Below, one piece after another: positions 1 to 11,287 of a stretch of DNA of 56,615 nt. The DNA comes from Roseospira navarrensis (lineage in GTDB: Bacteria; Pseudomonadota; Alphaproteobacteria; Rhodospirillales; Rhodospirillaceae): NCBI RefSeq assembly GCF_009601025.1, contig NZ_WIVE01000025.1, positions 1 through 56,615 of the forward strand, given 5' to 3'. The number at the start of each line of letters is the position of its first letter. Position 1 is the stretch's first letter. Made by a program: the position numbers and the translations under genes. Below the pieces are notes generated by a model. That model was given only the letters and a program-made list of their open reading frames with translations. It searched no databases and was not told the DNA's origin.

Positions 1-63
1 CCGGATCGCGGATCACGATGACAACGGGCAAAGACCCCATCCTGAGACGATCACACGATCCGG

Positions 64-97
64 TGCGGGGCCCCGGGTGGCCACCCGGGGCCCCGCA
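64..97. terminator. Perfect 34-bp GC palindrome, possible terminator
   Basis: Two 17-base arms (64-80 and 81-97) are exact reverse complements with no unpaired loop. All but two pairs are G:C. No T-run follows on either strand, so classical intrinsic termination is uncertain. It could end a gene outside the window or act as a bidirectional transcript-stabilising hairpin. Confidence 0.4.
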
Positions 98-128
98 ACC
101 CGGCATCTCCACAATGCCACAAATCAAA

Positions 129-217
129 CAGACAATCCTGAGCGCCCGTAGGGCGCGAAGGATCTCGTGATGGGGCACGACCCATGACACCCCTGTCATC
201 TGGATTCGGAGCCCTGG
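129..217 (-). repeat. Dispersed repeat type R3, copy 1
   Basis: On the minus strand this 89-bp unit closely matches 45798-45888 and, more loosely, 9855-9940. It starts with CAGGGCTCCGAA, has a central ATGACAGGGGTGTC block and ends with a hairpin core that begins GAGATCCTTCG and ends CAGGATTGTCTG. The arms GCGCCC/GGGCGC in the core can form a hairpin. It is noncoding. Confidence 0.8.
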
Positions 218-240
218 GAGGGCTGTCCCGGGCAACGGCC

Positions 241-338
241 TCAGGTTAACGGCATCGCTCCTGCAGGTCGTTTCAGCGGGTCGGAGACCCGCGCTCGAGA
301 TCCTTCAGCCGCTTCGCGGCTTCAGGATGACACCCTAT
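241..338 (+). repeat. Dispersed repeat type R2, copy 1
   Basis: This 98-bp unit runs from TCAGGTTAAC to ATGACACCCTAT and matches the reverse complement of 14363-14460. Its right end holds a core with AGCCGC-TTC-GCGGCT that can fold as a hairpin. It is followed after 11 bp by an R1 unit on the other strand, so the two form a composite. Confidence 0.8.
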
Positions 339-349
339 CCTTTTGGTTT

Positions 350-445
350 GTCATCCCGAGTGAGCGAGGCGAGACGAGGGATCCGGAGAGGCCTGCCCTG
401 ACGGCGCGGACCGGGCCGTCATGTTCACCTGAGCCCGTTGCCCTG
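350..445 (-). repeat. Dispersed repeat type R1, copy 1
   Basis: On the minus strand this matches 14093-14189 and 56422-56518. The shared pattern is CAGGGCAACGGG, then CAGGT-AACATG, then a GATCCCTCGTCTCG core that ends ACTCGGGATGAC. It lies 11 bp from R2 copy 1 in inverted orientation. Confidence 0.8.
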
Positions 446-580
446 GAGGGCTGCCGGCGGCAGCGCGGTGCGGGGCGCGACCCCACTCATCCTGATCGGC
501 GATGAACCGGACGAGTCCGGTTCATCGCCTCCGCCGCTTCGCGGCGCCGGCGCAAAGGTCAACCTTTTCGTCGGGCGGGA

Positions 581-1048
581 TCAGAACACCCGGTCCAGGC
601 GGTGGCCGAGGGCGTCGAACCGGCCCAGCCCGGCGATGGTCTGGATCGCCGCGTCATAGACGTGCGTGGCGGCCTCCAGCGCGTCGCCGGCCGAGGACAC
701 CGCCGCGCCGCGACCGCTGGCCTCCACCGACTTCACCACCATATCGACCACGAAGGGGGTGACGGCATAGGACGACTCGAGCCCTCCCGCGCGCGGCCGC
801 CGCGCATCGGCCGCAATCGCGCCGCCGCGCCCGGTGTCCGACTGCCGGTCCCGGGAGTCGGCGAAATCCTGATGGTCGGTGGGGGTGCGGGCCTGGATGC
901 CGGCGGTGCCGACCAGGGCCTCGGTCATGGCCGAGAGGCCGCCGGATCCACTCGACCCGACCGACCCCGGACGCGCGATCCCCGTCGTCCGCGAAACCGA
1001 GGACGAGGGGGAGATGGCGGAGCCCACTGTCGGTGTCGATAGGGCCAT
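581..1048 (-). CDS. Hypothetical protein, 155 aa
   Basis: I do not recognise this protein. It is a 155-residue soluble sequence with a Ser/Gly/Pro-rich N-terminal half (about 1-90) and a better structured C-terminal half rich in Ala and Val (about 92-150), which looks helical. There is no signal peptide or membrane segment. The start is supported by a GGGAGG-like ribosome binding site a few bases upstream of the ATG at 1048. Third codon positions are strongly G/C, as in neighbouring genes. It is transcribed divergently from dusA, with about 207 bp between the starts. A function cannot be assigned from context. Confidence 0.6.
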   Translation of the reverse strand: MALSTPTVGSAISPSSSVSRTTGIARPGSVGSSGSGGLSAMTEALVGTAGIQARTPTDHQDFADSRDRQSDTGRGGAIAADARRPRAGGLESSYAVTPFVVDMVVKSVEASGRGAAVSSAGDALEAATHVYDAAIQTIAGLGRFDALGHRLDRVF

Positions 1049-1255
1049 TCTGGCCTCCCGGCGAATCGGCGTGCGGTCGCCCGATCCGCCTCATACGGAT
1101 TGGACTGGTGACACACGTCCTCACTATGTAAAGTGACTCTGTTTCGCGTGCGTGTCAACCAGAACACGTTTGGCCTTGCGCGCCTTGGGGACTCGCGCCA
1201 CCGTGCCGCCGACGGCGTCAGTCGCCCGCCACCCCGAACCCGACGAAGGAGCCCC

Positions 1256-2266
<1,011 letters not shown>

Positions 2267-2287
2267 GCGGTCCGCAAAGACCCGGGC

Positions 2288-4480
2288 TCAGGCCGCCCGG
2301 TCGGGGTCCGGGTCGGGCCGGGGGTCGGCATGGCTGCGCATCGCCCGCTGCACCGACTCCACCGCCTCCGGCAGAGCCGCGAGGGCCCGCTCGGCCTCCA
2401 GCGGCAGGGTGCGCGCCAGCGTCATCCCTTTGCCCACCTCATTCTGGCGGCAGGCGGTTTCGATGGCGTGGGTGATGCGGTACAGCCGCATGGCGCCGAA
2501 GGTGCCCGCGCTGCTGGACAACGCATGGGCGTGGTGTTCCAGCGCCGCGCCATCGTCTCGGGCCACGGCCTCGGAGATGGCGTTGACCCGGTTCAACGCC
2601 TCCTCGGCGAAGCCCTCGCACAGACCCCGCAGCACGGCCGCGTCCGTATCCTGAGCAAGGCCGTGCAGAACGCGCACGTCCAGGCGCGGCGTCGCCTCGT
2701 CCACCGGCGGCATCACGGTCTGGGGCGCGGGCTGCCGCAACGCGGTGGGACCGGCCGCCTCCGCGTGCAGGCGGTCCCAGCATCGCACGCGGGTCCAGTG
2801 GCGGATCATGGCAATCATCTGATGACGTGAACTCGGTTTGGGCAGAAAGTCGTTCATGCCGGCCTCCAGGACCTGGGTTCGGGCGTCCGCCAGGCTGTGC
2901 GCGGTCATCGCGATCACCGGGATGCGGTTGCGGCGGCCCGCCAGGGCCCGGATGCGGCGGGTGGCCTCCAGACCGTCCATGACGGGCATGGACAGGTCCA
3001 TCAGGATGAGGTCGTACGGCAGGGTGCCGATGGCCTGAACCGCCTCGGCGCCGTTGGCCACGGTGTCCACCCGGTACCCGGCGCGGGACAGCATGGTCTT
3101 GGCCACCATGGCGGTGCTCTGGTTGTCCTCGGCCAGCAGGATGCGGATGCTCTTGCCGCGCCGGTCCGTCGATGCGCCGCACAGAACCCCGTCGGAGGCC
3201 CCCGATCCGGCGGTCTCGATGGGCTCCAGTCCCAGCGCCACCGACGGCGCCAGCGGCAGATCCACGTGGAACCGCGCGCCCTCCTCCGGGCGGCTCTCGA
3301 CACCGATCCGGCCGCCCATCAGGTCCACCAGCCGGCGGCAGAGCAGCAGGCCCATGCCGGTGACGCCGGGCCGTCCGGCGAGCCCGGCCTGACGCGCCCC
3401 GGCCGGCTGGAACAGGTCCGCGTGCCGCTCGGCCGGGATGCCGGGGCCGGTGTCGGCCACCGTGAAGCGGACCCAGCGCGCGCCGTCCTGCGGCACCGGC
3501 GGCGCGCCTGTCGATCCATCCGCCGGCAGCAGGCGGACCCTCACACTGACCGTCCCCCGGTCCGTCACCCGGATGGCGTTGGACAGCAGGTTGAACAGCA
3601 CCTGGCGGATGCGCCCGCCGTCGGCGGTGACGCGGCGCGGCACGTCCGCATCCACGTGGGCGCTGAGCGCGAGCCCGCGGACATCGGCCCGGGGCCGCAT
3701 GACGTCCAGCACGCCCTCCACCAGGCCGCCCAGGCCGACCGGCTCCGGCTCCAGGGTCATCCGCCCGGCCTCGATCCAGGCATGATCCAGCACGTCGTTG
3801 ATGGCGTCGAGCAGGGCCGTGGCCGAGTCCATCCCGGTGCGAACCCAGTGGGATTCCATGGGGCCCAGCGGGCTGTCCTCCAGCAGGCCCAGGATCCCGA
3901 GCACCCCATTCAGCGGCGCCCGGATTTCATGGCCCATCTGGGCCAGAAGACTGGCGGTGTCCTGCCCGGTCTCCGCCGGTCGGGACGCCGCCGCGCGTAG
4001 GGCCTGCTCGGCTGCGACTCGATTGCTGAGATCGCGGATATGGGCGGTGTATATCGGTCCCTCCGGCGGGTGCGCGGATGAGATCGTCACCTCGCAGGGA
4101 AACCGGGCGCCGTCCGACCGCATGGCCTCCAGTTCGATCCGCCGGCCCACCACCCGGGACAGGCCGGTCCGGTGCAGACGCGCCATCGCGGCCTCGTGAT
4201 CCGCCCGCAGGTGGGGCGGCAGGATCAGCTCGCCCATGGGCTGGCCCAGCGCCTCTTCGCGCCGATAGCCGAACGTGGCCTCGGCGGCGGCATCGAAGGC
4301 GAGGATGCGGCCGGCGGCATCGACCGAAATGATGCTGACCGCGTCCGGGTCGGCCGCGCCGAACCCGGCCCTGTCGCGGCCGCCGTCGGGCGGCCCGGTC
4401 CTCTCGGTCGGGCCGGACCGCGCGTCTCCCGCGGGCGCGGCGGGCGTCCGGAAGCGGCGGGTGGCCGGGGTATGAGGCAT
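2288..4480 (-). CDS. Cytoplasmic hybrid histidine kinase (PAS-HisKA-HATPase-REC-Hpt)
   Basis: A 730-residue phosphorelay sensor with no membrane segment. Domains in order: a low-complexity N terminus (1-45), a PAS domain (about 45-155), HisKA with phospho-acceptor His184 in GHEIRAPLNG, HATPase_c (about 290-410) with NLLSNAI, DTGPGIP and GMGLLL boxes, a receiver (about 445-560) with phospho-acceptor Asp495 in LILMDLSMP and the conserved Lys in LPKP, and an Hpt domain (about 600-710) with His652 in HALSSSAG. The phosphorelay is therefore complete in one chain and would hand phosphate to a separate response regulator not seen here. The start at 4480 is preceded by AAGGA; upstream in-frame codons are Arg-rich and unlikely to be coding. 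The signal sensed is unknown. Confidence 0.93.
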   Translation of the reverse strand: MPHTPATRRFRTPAAPAGDARSGPTERTGPPDGGRDRAGFGAADPDAVSIISVDAAGRILAFDAAAEATFGYRREEALGQPMGELILPPHLRADHEAAMARLHRTGLSRVVGRRIELEAMRSDGARFPCEVTISSAHPPEGPIYTAHIRDLSNRVAAEQALRAAASRPAETGQDTASLLAQMGHEIRAPLNGVLGILGLLEDSPLGPMESHWVRTGMDSATALLDAINDVLDHAWIEAGRMTLEPEPVGLGGLVEGVLDVMRPRADVRGLALSAHVDADVPRRVTADGGRIRQVLFNLLSNAIRVTDRGTVSVRVRLLPADGSTGAPPVPQDGARWVRFTVADTGPGIPAERHADLFQPAGARQAGLAGRPGVTGMGLLLCRRLVDLMGGRIGVESRPEEGARFHVDLPLAPSVALGLEPIETAGSGASDGVLCGASTDRRGKSIRILLAEDNQSTAMVAKTMLSRAGYRVDTVANGAEAVQAIGTLPYDLILMDLSMPVMDGLEATRRIRALAGRRNRIPVIAMTAHSLADARTQVLEAGMNDFLPKPSSRHQMIAMIRHWTRVRCWDRLHAEAAGPTALRQPAPQTVMPPVDEATPRLDVRVLHGLAQDTDAAVLRGLCEGFAEEALNRVNAISEAVARDDGAALEHHAHALSSSAGTFGAMRLYRITHAIETACRQNEVGKGMTLARTLPLEAERALAALPEAVESVQRAMRSHADPRPDPDPDRAA

Positions 4481-5133
4481 GGTGGGCGGTCCTTGCGGCA
4501 ATGTTGGACGACGGGGCCGGCCTTTCGCGGACCAGCGGATGTCGTTCGGTGTTAGCAAGGATCGCGCCATGCGTGCCGGTGCCCGTCGGGGCCGTTTTGT
4601 TCGGCGGCGCGGCACTCGGATCGGCGGCCGCGTCGGAACGCGTGTCAAAATGACTGTCGCGCCGGCGGCCTGTGCCGCAAAGTGACACGGGACGCGACGG
4701 GGACGCGACACGGGGGCCCGTGCCGAAACGCCACACCCGAACCGCTTTCGCAACAAATTGCCCGCAGAGGGGCGCGGGGGCCTTGAAACCGTTGGGATCG
4801 CAGGCCGGATCACGGTAGCCTTGTGCTCAGGCCCTGCGCACAGGACAGGGCCGGAAGGAGGGCCGCGCCCCCCTCGGATCCCGCGCCAACACGCGGGCGC
4901 GACCGGGCGGCGCAGGCGCGGACGGGAAACGGCTCAGGACAGGGATCCCGGTGCGGATCCGGCTGCGAACCGGGGGGCGGACCCGCCCCGGATCGGACGG
5001 CGAAGCGCGCCAAAACGACCGGCAATCGGAACAATATTTTTGTGGCCATCGCTGGCACGCAACGCTATGTCTCCACGCCGCACCGCACACAAACGAACGA
5101 ACCCCGCTTCCACTCCAGATCGGACGGACCGCG
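4481..5133. other. Intergenic region between divergent genes
   Basis: About 650 bp between the histidine kinase start (minus) and the oxidoreductase start (plus). It must hold both promoters, but I could not identify either with confidence. The only AT-rich patch is near 5030-5045. No gene or repeat is recognised. Confidence 0.5.
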
Positions 5134-8100
5134 ATGAGCACGACTTTCTCAGGCATTCCCACCGTCATCAACGGCAACGGCGCCGTGGCCCACGTGATGT
5201 CCCATGTGTGCGGCGGGGTCATCGGCTACCCCATCACGCCGTCCACCGAGATCTCGGAGATGTACGAGGAGTTCCGGGCCAAGGGCGGGTGCAATGTCTG
5301 GGGTCATCACCCGTTCTTCTTCGAGCCCGAGGGCGAGCACTCGGCCCAGTCGGGCGCGCTCGGCGCGGCGCTGACCGGCGGCAAGTACATCTCCAACGCC
5401 TCGTCCAGTCAGGGCATCCTGTACGGCCTGGAGTCCCACTATGTGACGGTGGGCAAGAAGGTCGGCGGCTTCGTGCTGCAGGTGGCGGCGCGCGTGGTCT
5501 CGCGCCACTCGCTCAACGTCATGGCCGGGCATGACGATGTCTATGCGCTGCTGCCGTCGGGCTACACCATCCTGTTCGGGTCCACCCCGCAGGAGGCCGC
5601 CGATCTGGCCGCCATCGGCTACAAGATCGCGGCCGACTCCCTGATCCCGGTCGCCAACGCCATGGACGGCTTCGCCACCAGCCACATGATGAGCGAGGCC
5701 GCCCTGCCCGAACCCGCCCTGCTGCGGGACTACCTGGGCGATCCGGCGGACCGCATGCCCTGCCCCACCGTGGCCCAGGAGCTGCTGTTCGGCGCCAAGG
5801 GCCGGGTCTACCAGCTCACCGCCTGGCTGGAGCGGCACTGCGACGCCATCCCCGCCGAGGGCCACGCCGCCCTTGAAGCCTTCCTGACGGACAACGCCGC
5901 GGCCATCGAGACCGACAGCACCGGCAGCCTGCTGGCGGAGAGCCTCGCGCATCTGCCGGAGGACCTGAAGGGGCGCTGGCGCCGGCTGTGGCTGAACGCC
6001 TGGGAGAAGGGCACCCGCCAGCGCGTGCCCGCCCTGGTGGACGTCAACAATCCCGGCCTGACCGGCCCGGTGCAGAACCAGCCGGACTTCCAGGCCGGCG
6101 CGGTGGATCACTTCACCCACTTCGCCGCCGACGTGCCGCGCCTCGCGCGCGCCGCCATGGCCGCCTACGCCGAGAGGACGGGCCGGTCCTACGGGCCCAT
6201 CATGCCCTACCGCTGCGACGATGCCGAAACCGTGCTGATCGGGCTGGGCTCCGTCACCCAGGACGTGGAAGCCGTGGTCGATCACCTGCGCGGCCAGGGC
6301 CGCAAGGTGGGCTGCATCTCCGTCAAGCTGCTGCAGCCGTTCCCGGAGGCCGAGGTCGCCGCCGCCCTCGCCGGCAAGCGCGCGGTCACGGTGCTGGAGC
6401 GCTCCGACGTCACCGCGCTGACCGGGCTGGTCACCCGCGCCCTGTCCAAGGCGCGCGAGAACGCGGGCGGCGCCGCCCACCCGGAGATCCCGGCCGTGGC
6501 CGAGCCGCCGCGCCTGACCACCGCCATCTTCGGTCTGGGCGGCCATGACCTGCAGCCGCGCCATCTGGTCGCCGCGTTCGACGCCATGGATCAGGCGGAG
6601 CGCGCGCCGCTGGTCTATCTCGGCAGCCAGTTCTTCTACGACAATCCGCCGGCCCGCCTGGCCGAGGCCCAGGCCCGCCTGAAGGCCGCCTATCCGGATA
6701 CCGAACTGATGGCGCTGAAGACCGGCGCCAACCCGCACCTGCTGCCGGACGAGGCCTTCCGCATCCGCTTCCACTCGGTGGGCGGCTACGGCACCGTGGC
6801 CACGGGCAAGCTGCTGACCGACATCCTGTCCGGGGTACTGGGCCTGTACTCCAAGTCGGCGCCCAAGTACGGCTCGGAGAAGAGCGGCGCGCCCACCAAC
6901 TTCTACATCACCCTCAGCCCCGATCCGGTGAAGATCACCAATGCCGAGATCGAGGACGTCGAGATCGTGCTGTCGCCGGACCACAAGGTCTTTTCGCACA
7001 CCAACCCGCTCAAGGGGTTGGTCCGCGGCGGCACCTTCATCATGCAGTCCAACCTTTCCCCACTGGAGGTCTGGCGCGGCCTGCCGCCGGTCGCGCGGCG
7101 CGACATCCGCGACAAGCAGATCCGCTTCCACGTGGTGGACGCCTTCGCCGTGGCCCGCCGGCACGCGCCCTCGGCCGAGCTTGAGACCCGCATGATGGGC
7201 ATCGCCTTCATCGGCGCCCTGTGCGGTCACGAGGCCCGCGTCAGCCACGGTGCCGACGAGGCGACCCTGATGGAGCGGGTGCGCGCGCAGATCGTCAAGA
7301 AGTTCGGCGGCAAGGGCGAGGCCGTGGTCGAAGGCAACATGTCCGTCATCCGCGACGGCGCCACGGCCACCGTGGCGGTCCCCTACGACGCCCCCGAGTT
7401 CCTGGACGCCGAGGCGGCCAACGAGGACGGCGACCTGCGCACCGTCGCCCTGTCCGCCATGCCCTGCGGGCTGGAGGCGGGCTGCTCGCCTAGCGCCCTG
7501 TTCGACCCGGGCTACTTTGACGACATGATCGGCGCGGCGTTCCGCGACGGCACCATCGGCGAGGCCCCGGTGATGCCGGGCGCCGGCCTGTTCATGCCGC
7601 CGGGCAGCGGCGCCATGAAGGACAAGGGCCTGTTCCGCCGTCAGGTGCCGGTGTTCGATGCCGACAAGTGCACCGGCTGCCTGGAATGCACCCTGGTGTG
7701 CCCGGACGCCGCCATGCCGTCCACGATTCACGCCATCGAGGACCTGCTGTCCCGCGCCATCGGCACCCTGGATCCGTCCGCACCCGAGACGGTGGCGCTC
7801 GCCGGCTATGGCGACGCCCTGTGCGACGGCATCCGCGCGGCCTACAACGCCGTGCGCAACCGGCACAAGCCGCTGGACGAGGCGTTCGCCGAAGCCGCCG
7901 CTTCTGTGATCCCGGCCGACGCCGGGCTGGCCGACACCGTGGCCCAGGTGACGGCCGCGCTGGCCGACTACCCGGTCGCCAAGACGCCGGTGTTCTACAC
8001 CCAGTTCGAGCGCAAGGAGGCCGGCAGCGGCGGCCTCTACGCCGTCGCCCTGGACCCGTGGAAGTGCAGCGGCTGCCTGGAGTGCGTCACGGTCTGTGTG

Positions 8101-9741
8101 CCGGGCGCCCTGGAGCAGCGCAGCCAGGACGAAGAGGTGCTGACGGCGCTGCGCGACCGCTTCGAAATCTGGTCGCAGTTGCCCAACACGCCGTCGCGCT
8201 TCACCGAGACCCTCACCGGGACCCTGGCCAAGCGCCTGATCCTGGACCGCGACACCTATTATTCCACCACCGGCGGTCACGGCGCCTGCCGGGGCTGCGG
8301 CGAGGCCACGGCCATCCGTCAGGTGGTCGCCGCCAGCCACGCCCGCCACCGCAAGGAAACCGAAACCCGCATCGCGGAGATCGAGGGCCTGCTGGACGGC
8401 CTGACCGCCAAGCTGGCGTCGGTCACCGACGCCGACCGGCGCGCCCGCATCACGGCCACCATGGCCACCCTGGAAAAGACCCTGTTCCGCCTGGAAACCG
8501 GCCCCACCGGCAACGGCCCGGCGAGCAATCTGGTCGCCAACGCCACCGGCTGTTCCAGCGTGTACTCGTCCACGTTCCCGTTCACCCAGTACCGGGATCC
8601 GTGGGTCAACAGCCTGTTCCAGGACACCCCGGCGCTGGCCAAGGGCCTGTTCGAGGGCGCGGCCGCCGACGCCACCACCGAGTTCAAGGCCCAGCGCATC
8701 GCCGAGCTGGAGCTTGCGGACGCCTATGACCCGGCGATGCACGATCAGGCGTTCCGGCACTTCGGCTGGACCGACTTCACCGCGACGGAGCGGTCGCGCA
8801 TGCCCACCGTGTTCAGCGTGGGCGGCGACGGGGCGACCTACGACATCGGCTTCGGCGCACTGTCGCGCATCCTGGCCACGCGCACGCCGATCAAGGCCGT
8901 GGTGCTGAACACCGGGGCCTATTCCAACACCGGCGGGCAGGCCTCCACGGCCAGCCTGACGGCGCAGGACTCGGATCTCGCCCGCGTCGGCGCCGCCCAT
9001 GCCGGCAAGGAGGACGGCCGCAAGGAACTGGCCCTGATCGCCCTGTTCCATCCCCGGGTGATGGTGGTGCAGACGGCCATTGGCCTGCAGGCGCACTTCC
9101 TGAAGAACGTGCTGGCGGCGCTGGCGCACACCTCGTCGCCGGCGGTGCTGGACATCTACACTCCGTGCCAGGGCGAGCAGGGCATCGGCGATGCCGTGGC
9201 CACCGAGCACGCCCGTCTGGCCGTGCGCTCGCGGGTCTGCCCCGTGTTCGTCCACGACCCGGAAGCCGGCGAGTCCCTGTCCGAGCGCCTCAGCCTGGAC
9301 GGCAACCCGGACCCGGATCAGGACTGGGCCCACCGCGCCGTCACCTACACCGACGCCGACGGCGAGTCGCACACCATGGAGGTGCCGCTCACGCCGGCCG
9401 ACTTCGCCCGGCAGGAAGGGCGGTTCCGCCGCCAGGTCTCGCCGCGGCCGCTGGCCGACGACGTGGACGGTGTGCCGGTACACGAGTACATCGACCTGAC
9501 GGCCGAGGAGCGGGCGGGCAAGATTCCGTTCACCTGGGACGTGCAGGGCACCACGCTGGTGCGTCTGCCGGTCTCGGCGCCCATCGTGGCGCTGGTCGAG
9601 GAGCGTCGGCGGCACTGGCGCCTGTTGCAGGCGCTGGCGGGCTTCGATCTGGCGCGGCTGCGCGACAGCCACCGCGCCGAGATCGAGGCGCTCAAGTCCA
9701 CCCTGGATGCGGCCGCCTCGGTGACCGCCGAACCGGCGTAG
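5134..9741 (+). CDS. Large 2-oxoacid:acceptor oxidoreductase (PFOR/NifJ-like, all domains fused)
   Basis: A 1,535-residue enzyme of the pyruvate:ferredoxin oxidoreductase superfamily, which oxidatively decarboxylates a 2-oxoacid to an acyl-CoA using TPP and Fe-S clusters. Order seen: alpha (pyrimidine-binding) domain with GYPITPSTE (about residue 33), a second alpha-type region to about 510, gamma domain with SVGGYGTVATGK (about 548), one Cys4 motif CTGCLECTLVCP (from about 846), a second CSGCLECVTVCV (from about 977), then the TPP domain with HGACRGCGEA (about 1050), NATGCSS and GGDGATYDIG (about 1230). It is longer than typical NifJ (roughly 1,170-1,190 residues). A charged, probably coiled-coil insertion (about 1066-1125) splits GCGE from NATGCSS. 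Substrate and electron acceptor cannot be told from sequence; pyruvate is only the likeliest. No ferredoxin gene is adjacent. The ATG at 5134 matches the start of family similarity but has a poor Shine-Dalgarno. Confidence 0.9.
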   Translation: MSTTFSGIPTVINGNGAVAHVMSHVCGGVIGYPITPSTEISEMYEEFRAKGGCNVWGHHPFFFEPEGEHSAQSGALGAALTGGKYISNASSSQGILYGLESHYVTVGKKVGGFVLQVAARVVSRHSLNVMAGHDDVYALLPSGYTILFGSTPQEAADLAAIGYKIAADSLIPVANAMDGFATSHMMSEAALPEPALLRDYLGDPADRMPCPTVAQELLFGAKGRVYQLTAWLERHCDAIPAEGHAALEAFLTDNAAAIETDSTGSLLAESLAHLPEDLKGRWRRLWLNAWEKGTRQRVPALVDVNNPGLTGPVQNQPDFQAGAVDHFTHFAADVPRLARAAMAAYAERTGRSYGPIMPYRCDDAETVLIGLGSVTQDVEAVVDHLRGQGRKVGCISVKLLQPFPEAEVAAALAGKRAVTVLERSDVTALTGLVTRALSKARENAGGAAHPEIPAVAEPPRLTTAIFGLGGHDLQPRHLVAAFDAMDQAERAPLVYLGSQFFYDNPPARLAEAQARLKAAYPDTELMALKTGANPHLLPDEAFRIRFHSVGGYGTVATGKLLTDILSGVLGLYSKSAPKYGSEKSGAPTNFYITLSPDPVKITNAEIEDVEIVLSPDHKVFSHTNPLKGLVRGGTFIMQSNLSPLEVWRGLPPVARRDIRDKQIRFHVVDAFAVARRHAPSAELETRMMGIAFIGALCGHEARVSHGADEATLMERVRAQIVKKFGGKGEAVVEGNMSVIRDGATATVAVPYDAPEFLDAEAANEDGDLRTVALSAMPCGLEAGCSPSALFDPGYFDDMIGAAFRDGTIGEAPVMPGAGLFMPPGSGAMKDKGLFRRQVPVFDADKCTGCLECTLVCPDAAMPSTIHAIEDLLSRAIGTLDPSAPETVALAGYGDALCDGIRAAYNAVRNRHKPLDEAFAEAAASVIPADAGLADTVAQVTAALADYPVAKTPVFYTQFERKEAGSGGLYAVALDPWKCSGCLECVTVCVPGALEQRSQDEEVLTALRDRFEIWSQLPNTPSRFTETLTGTLAKRLILDRDTYYSTTGGHGACRGCGEATAIRQVVAASHARHRKETETRIAEIEGLLDGLTAKLASVTDADRRARITATMATLEKTLFRLETGPTGNGPASNLVANATGCSSVYSSTFPFTQYRDPWVNSLFQDTPALAKGLFEGAAADATTEFKAQRIAELELADAYDPAMHDQAFRHFGWTDFTATERSRMPTVFSVGGDGATYDIGFGALSRILATRTPIKAVVLNTGAYSNTGGQASTASLTAQDSDLARVGAAHAGKEDGRKELALIALFHPRVMVVQTAIGLQAHFLKNVLAALAHTSSPAVLDIYTPCQGEQGIGDAVATEHARLAVRSRVCPVFVHDPEAGESLSERLSLDGNPDPDQDWAHRAVTYTDADGESHTMEVPLTPADFARQEGRFRRQVSPRPLADDVDGVPVHEYIDLTAEERAGKIPFTWDVQGTTLVRLPVSAPIVALVEERRRHWRLLQALAGFDLARLRDSHRAEIEALKSTLDAAASVTAEPA

Positions 9742-9755
9742 GTGCGGACGCGGCG

Positions 9756-9788
9756 AGGGGGCCTGATGCCACGCGGGGCGCCCCCTTC
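9756..9788 (+). terminator. Weak hairpin after the oxidoreductase gene
   Basis: A 7-bp arm AGGGGGC (9756-9762) pairs with GCCCCCT (9780-9786), with a 17-base loop and only two T residues after it. It is in the right place to end the long oxidoreductase transcript, but the stem is short and the loop long. Confidence 0.3.
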
Positions 9789-9854
9789 CGACGTCACCCT
9801 GGGATGGGGCAGGAGTCCGGGTCCACGAGACGCGGATCGGACTCCCTTCCCATA

Positions 9855-9940
9855 CAGGGCTCCGAACCCGAATGACAGGGGTGTCTTGTGGCGTGCCTCA
9901 TAACGAGATCCTTCGCACTCTTCGAGTGCTCAGGATGACG
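9855..9940 (+). repeat. Dispersed repeat type R3, copy 2
   Basis: Matches the other R3 units: CAGGGCTCCGAACC, ATGACAGGGGTGTC, then a hairpin core from GAGATCCTTCGCAC to GTGCTCAGGATGAC. The 316-bp stretch 9742-10057 between the oxidoreductase and obgE holds this unit, an inverted core at 9957-9993 and a weak hairpin, and no gene. Confidence 0.75.
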
Positions 9941-9956
9941 AAATTCGTGGAACGTG

Positions 9957-9993
9957 CGTCATCCTGAGGGAGCGGAGCGACCGAAGGATCTCG
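9957..9993 (-). repeat. Solitary repeat core facing R3 copy 2
   Basis: On the minus strand it reads GAGATCCTTCGGTCGCTCCG and ends CTCAGGATGAC. With the core at 9905-9940 it forms a larger inverted repeat across a short AT-rich spacer, so the pair could fold as one cruciform or as two hairpins. Confidence 0.7.
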
Positions 9994-10057
9994 GGAGGCG
10001 GGCTTGTGGCGGCTGAACGCCACCGTCCCCGACTCCTGCGACTCGTTTCCTGACTCG

Positions 10058-11209
<1,152 letters not shown>

Positions 11210-11242
11210 TTAAATCACGCCCCGCCCCGGGCCGCAAGGCAC

Positions 11243-11287
11243 TTATACCAACGGCATCTGACGATGACCGTTGACGTCAGTAGCCGG
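11243..11287 (+). mobile_element. Partial MITE-like element (one end)
   Basis: The bases TTATACCAACGGCATCTGA and the following 25 or so match the left end of the element at 14193-14358 with about six differences in 47. Similarity stops near 11287, so only one terminus remains. On the minus strand this end supplies the last codons and the TAA stop of the gene 11243-11830. Confidence 0.6.

Larger units (their letters stand above)
1..580. other. Repeat-rich intergenic region
   Basis: No convincing gene is seen here. The stretch holds a perfect 34-bp palindrome (64-97) and three dispersed repeat units (129-217, 241-338, 350-445), listed separately. Short open frames present here overlap the repeats and lack ribosome binding sites. 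The region separates an unseen gene to the left from a minus-strand hypothetical gene ending at 581. Confidence 0.6.

Noticed and set aside
1100-1130. Possible promoter TTGGAC ... TATGTA for dusA
   Set aside because: The spacer is 19 bp and both boxes are weak; not enough to report.
1133-1255. Extended dusA start at 1133
   Set aside because: The AAGGAG before 1256 and the usual DusA length favour the later ATG.
4478-4813. N-terminal extension of the hybrid histidine kinase to 4813
   Set aside because: The added residues are Arg/Pro-rich with no similarity to a sensor domain, and the ATG at 4480 has a ribosome binding site.
5052-5068. Sigma-54-like promoter (TGGCACG near 5053) upstream of the oxidoreductase gene
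   Set aside because: The required GC of the -12 element falls two bases too early and TTGC is absent, so the spacing does not fit sigma-54.
5149-9672. A 1,507-codon open frame antisense to the oxidoreductase gene
   Set aside because: It mirrors the sense gene with high G/C third positions, shows no domain motif, and its composition (His, Gly, Arg, Gln-rich) is that of a shadow frame.
9900-9995. Repeated hairpins considered as a CRISPR array
   Set aside because: Only two inverted cores are here, with no regular spacers and no cas genes.
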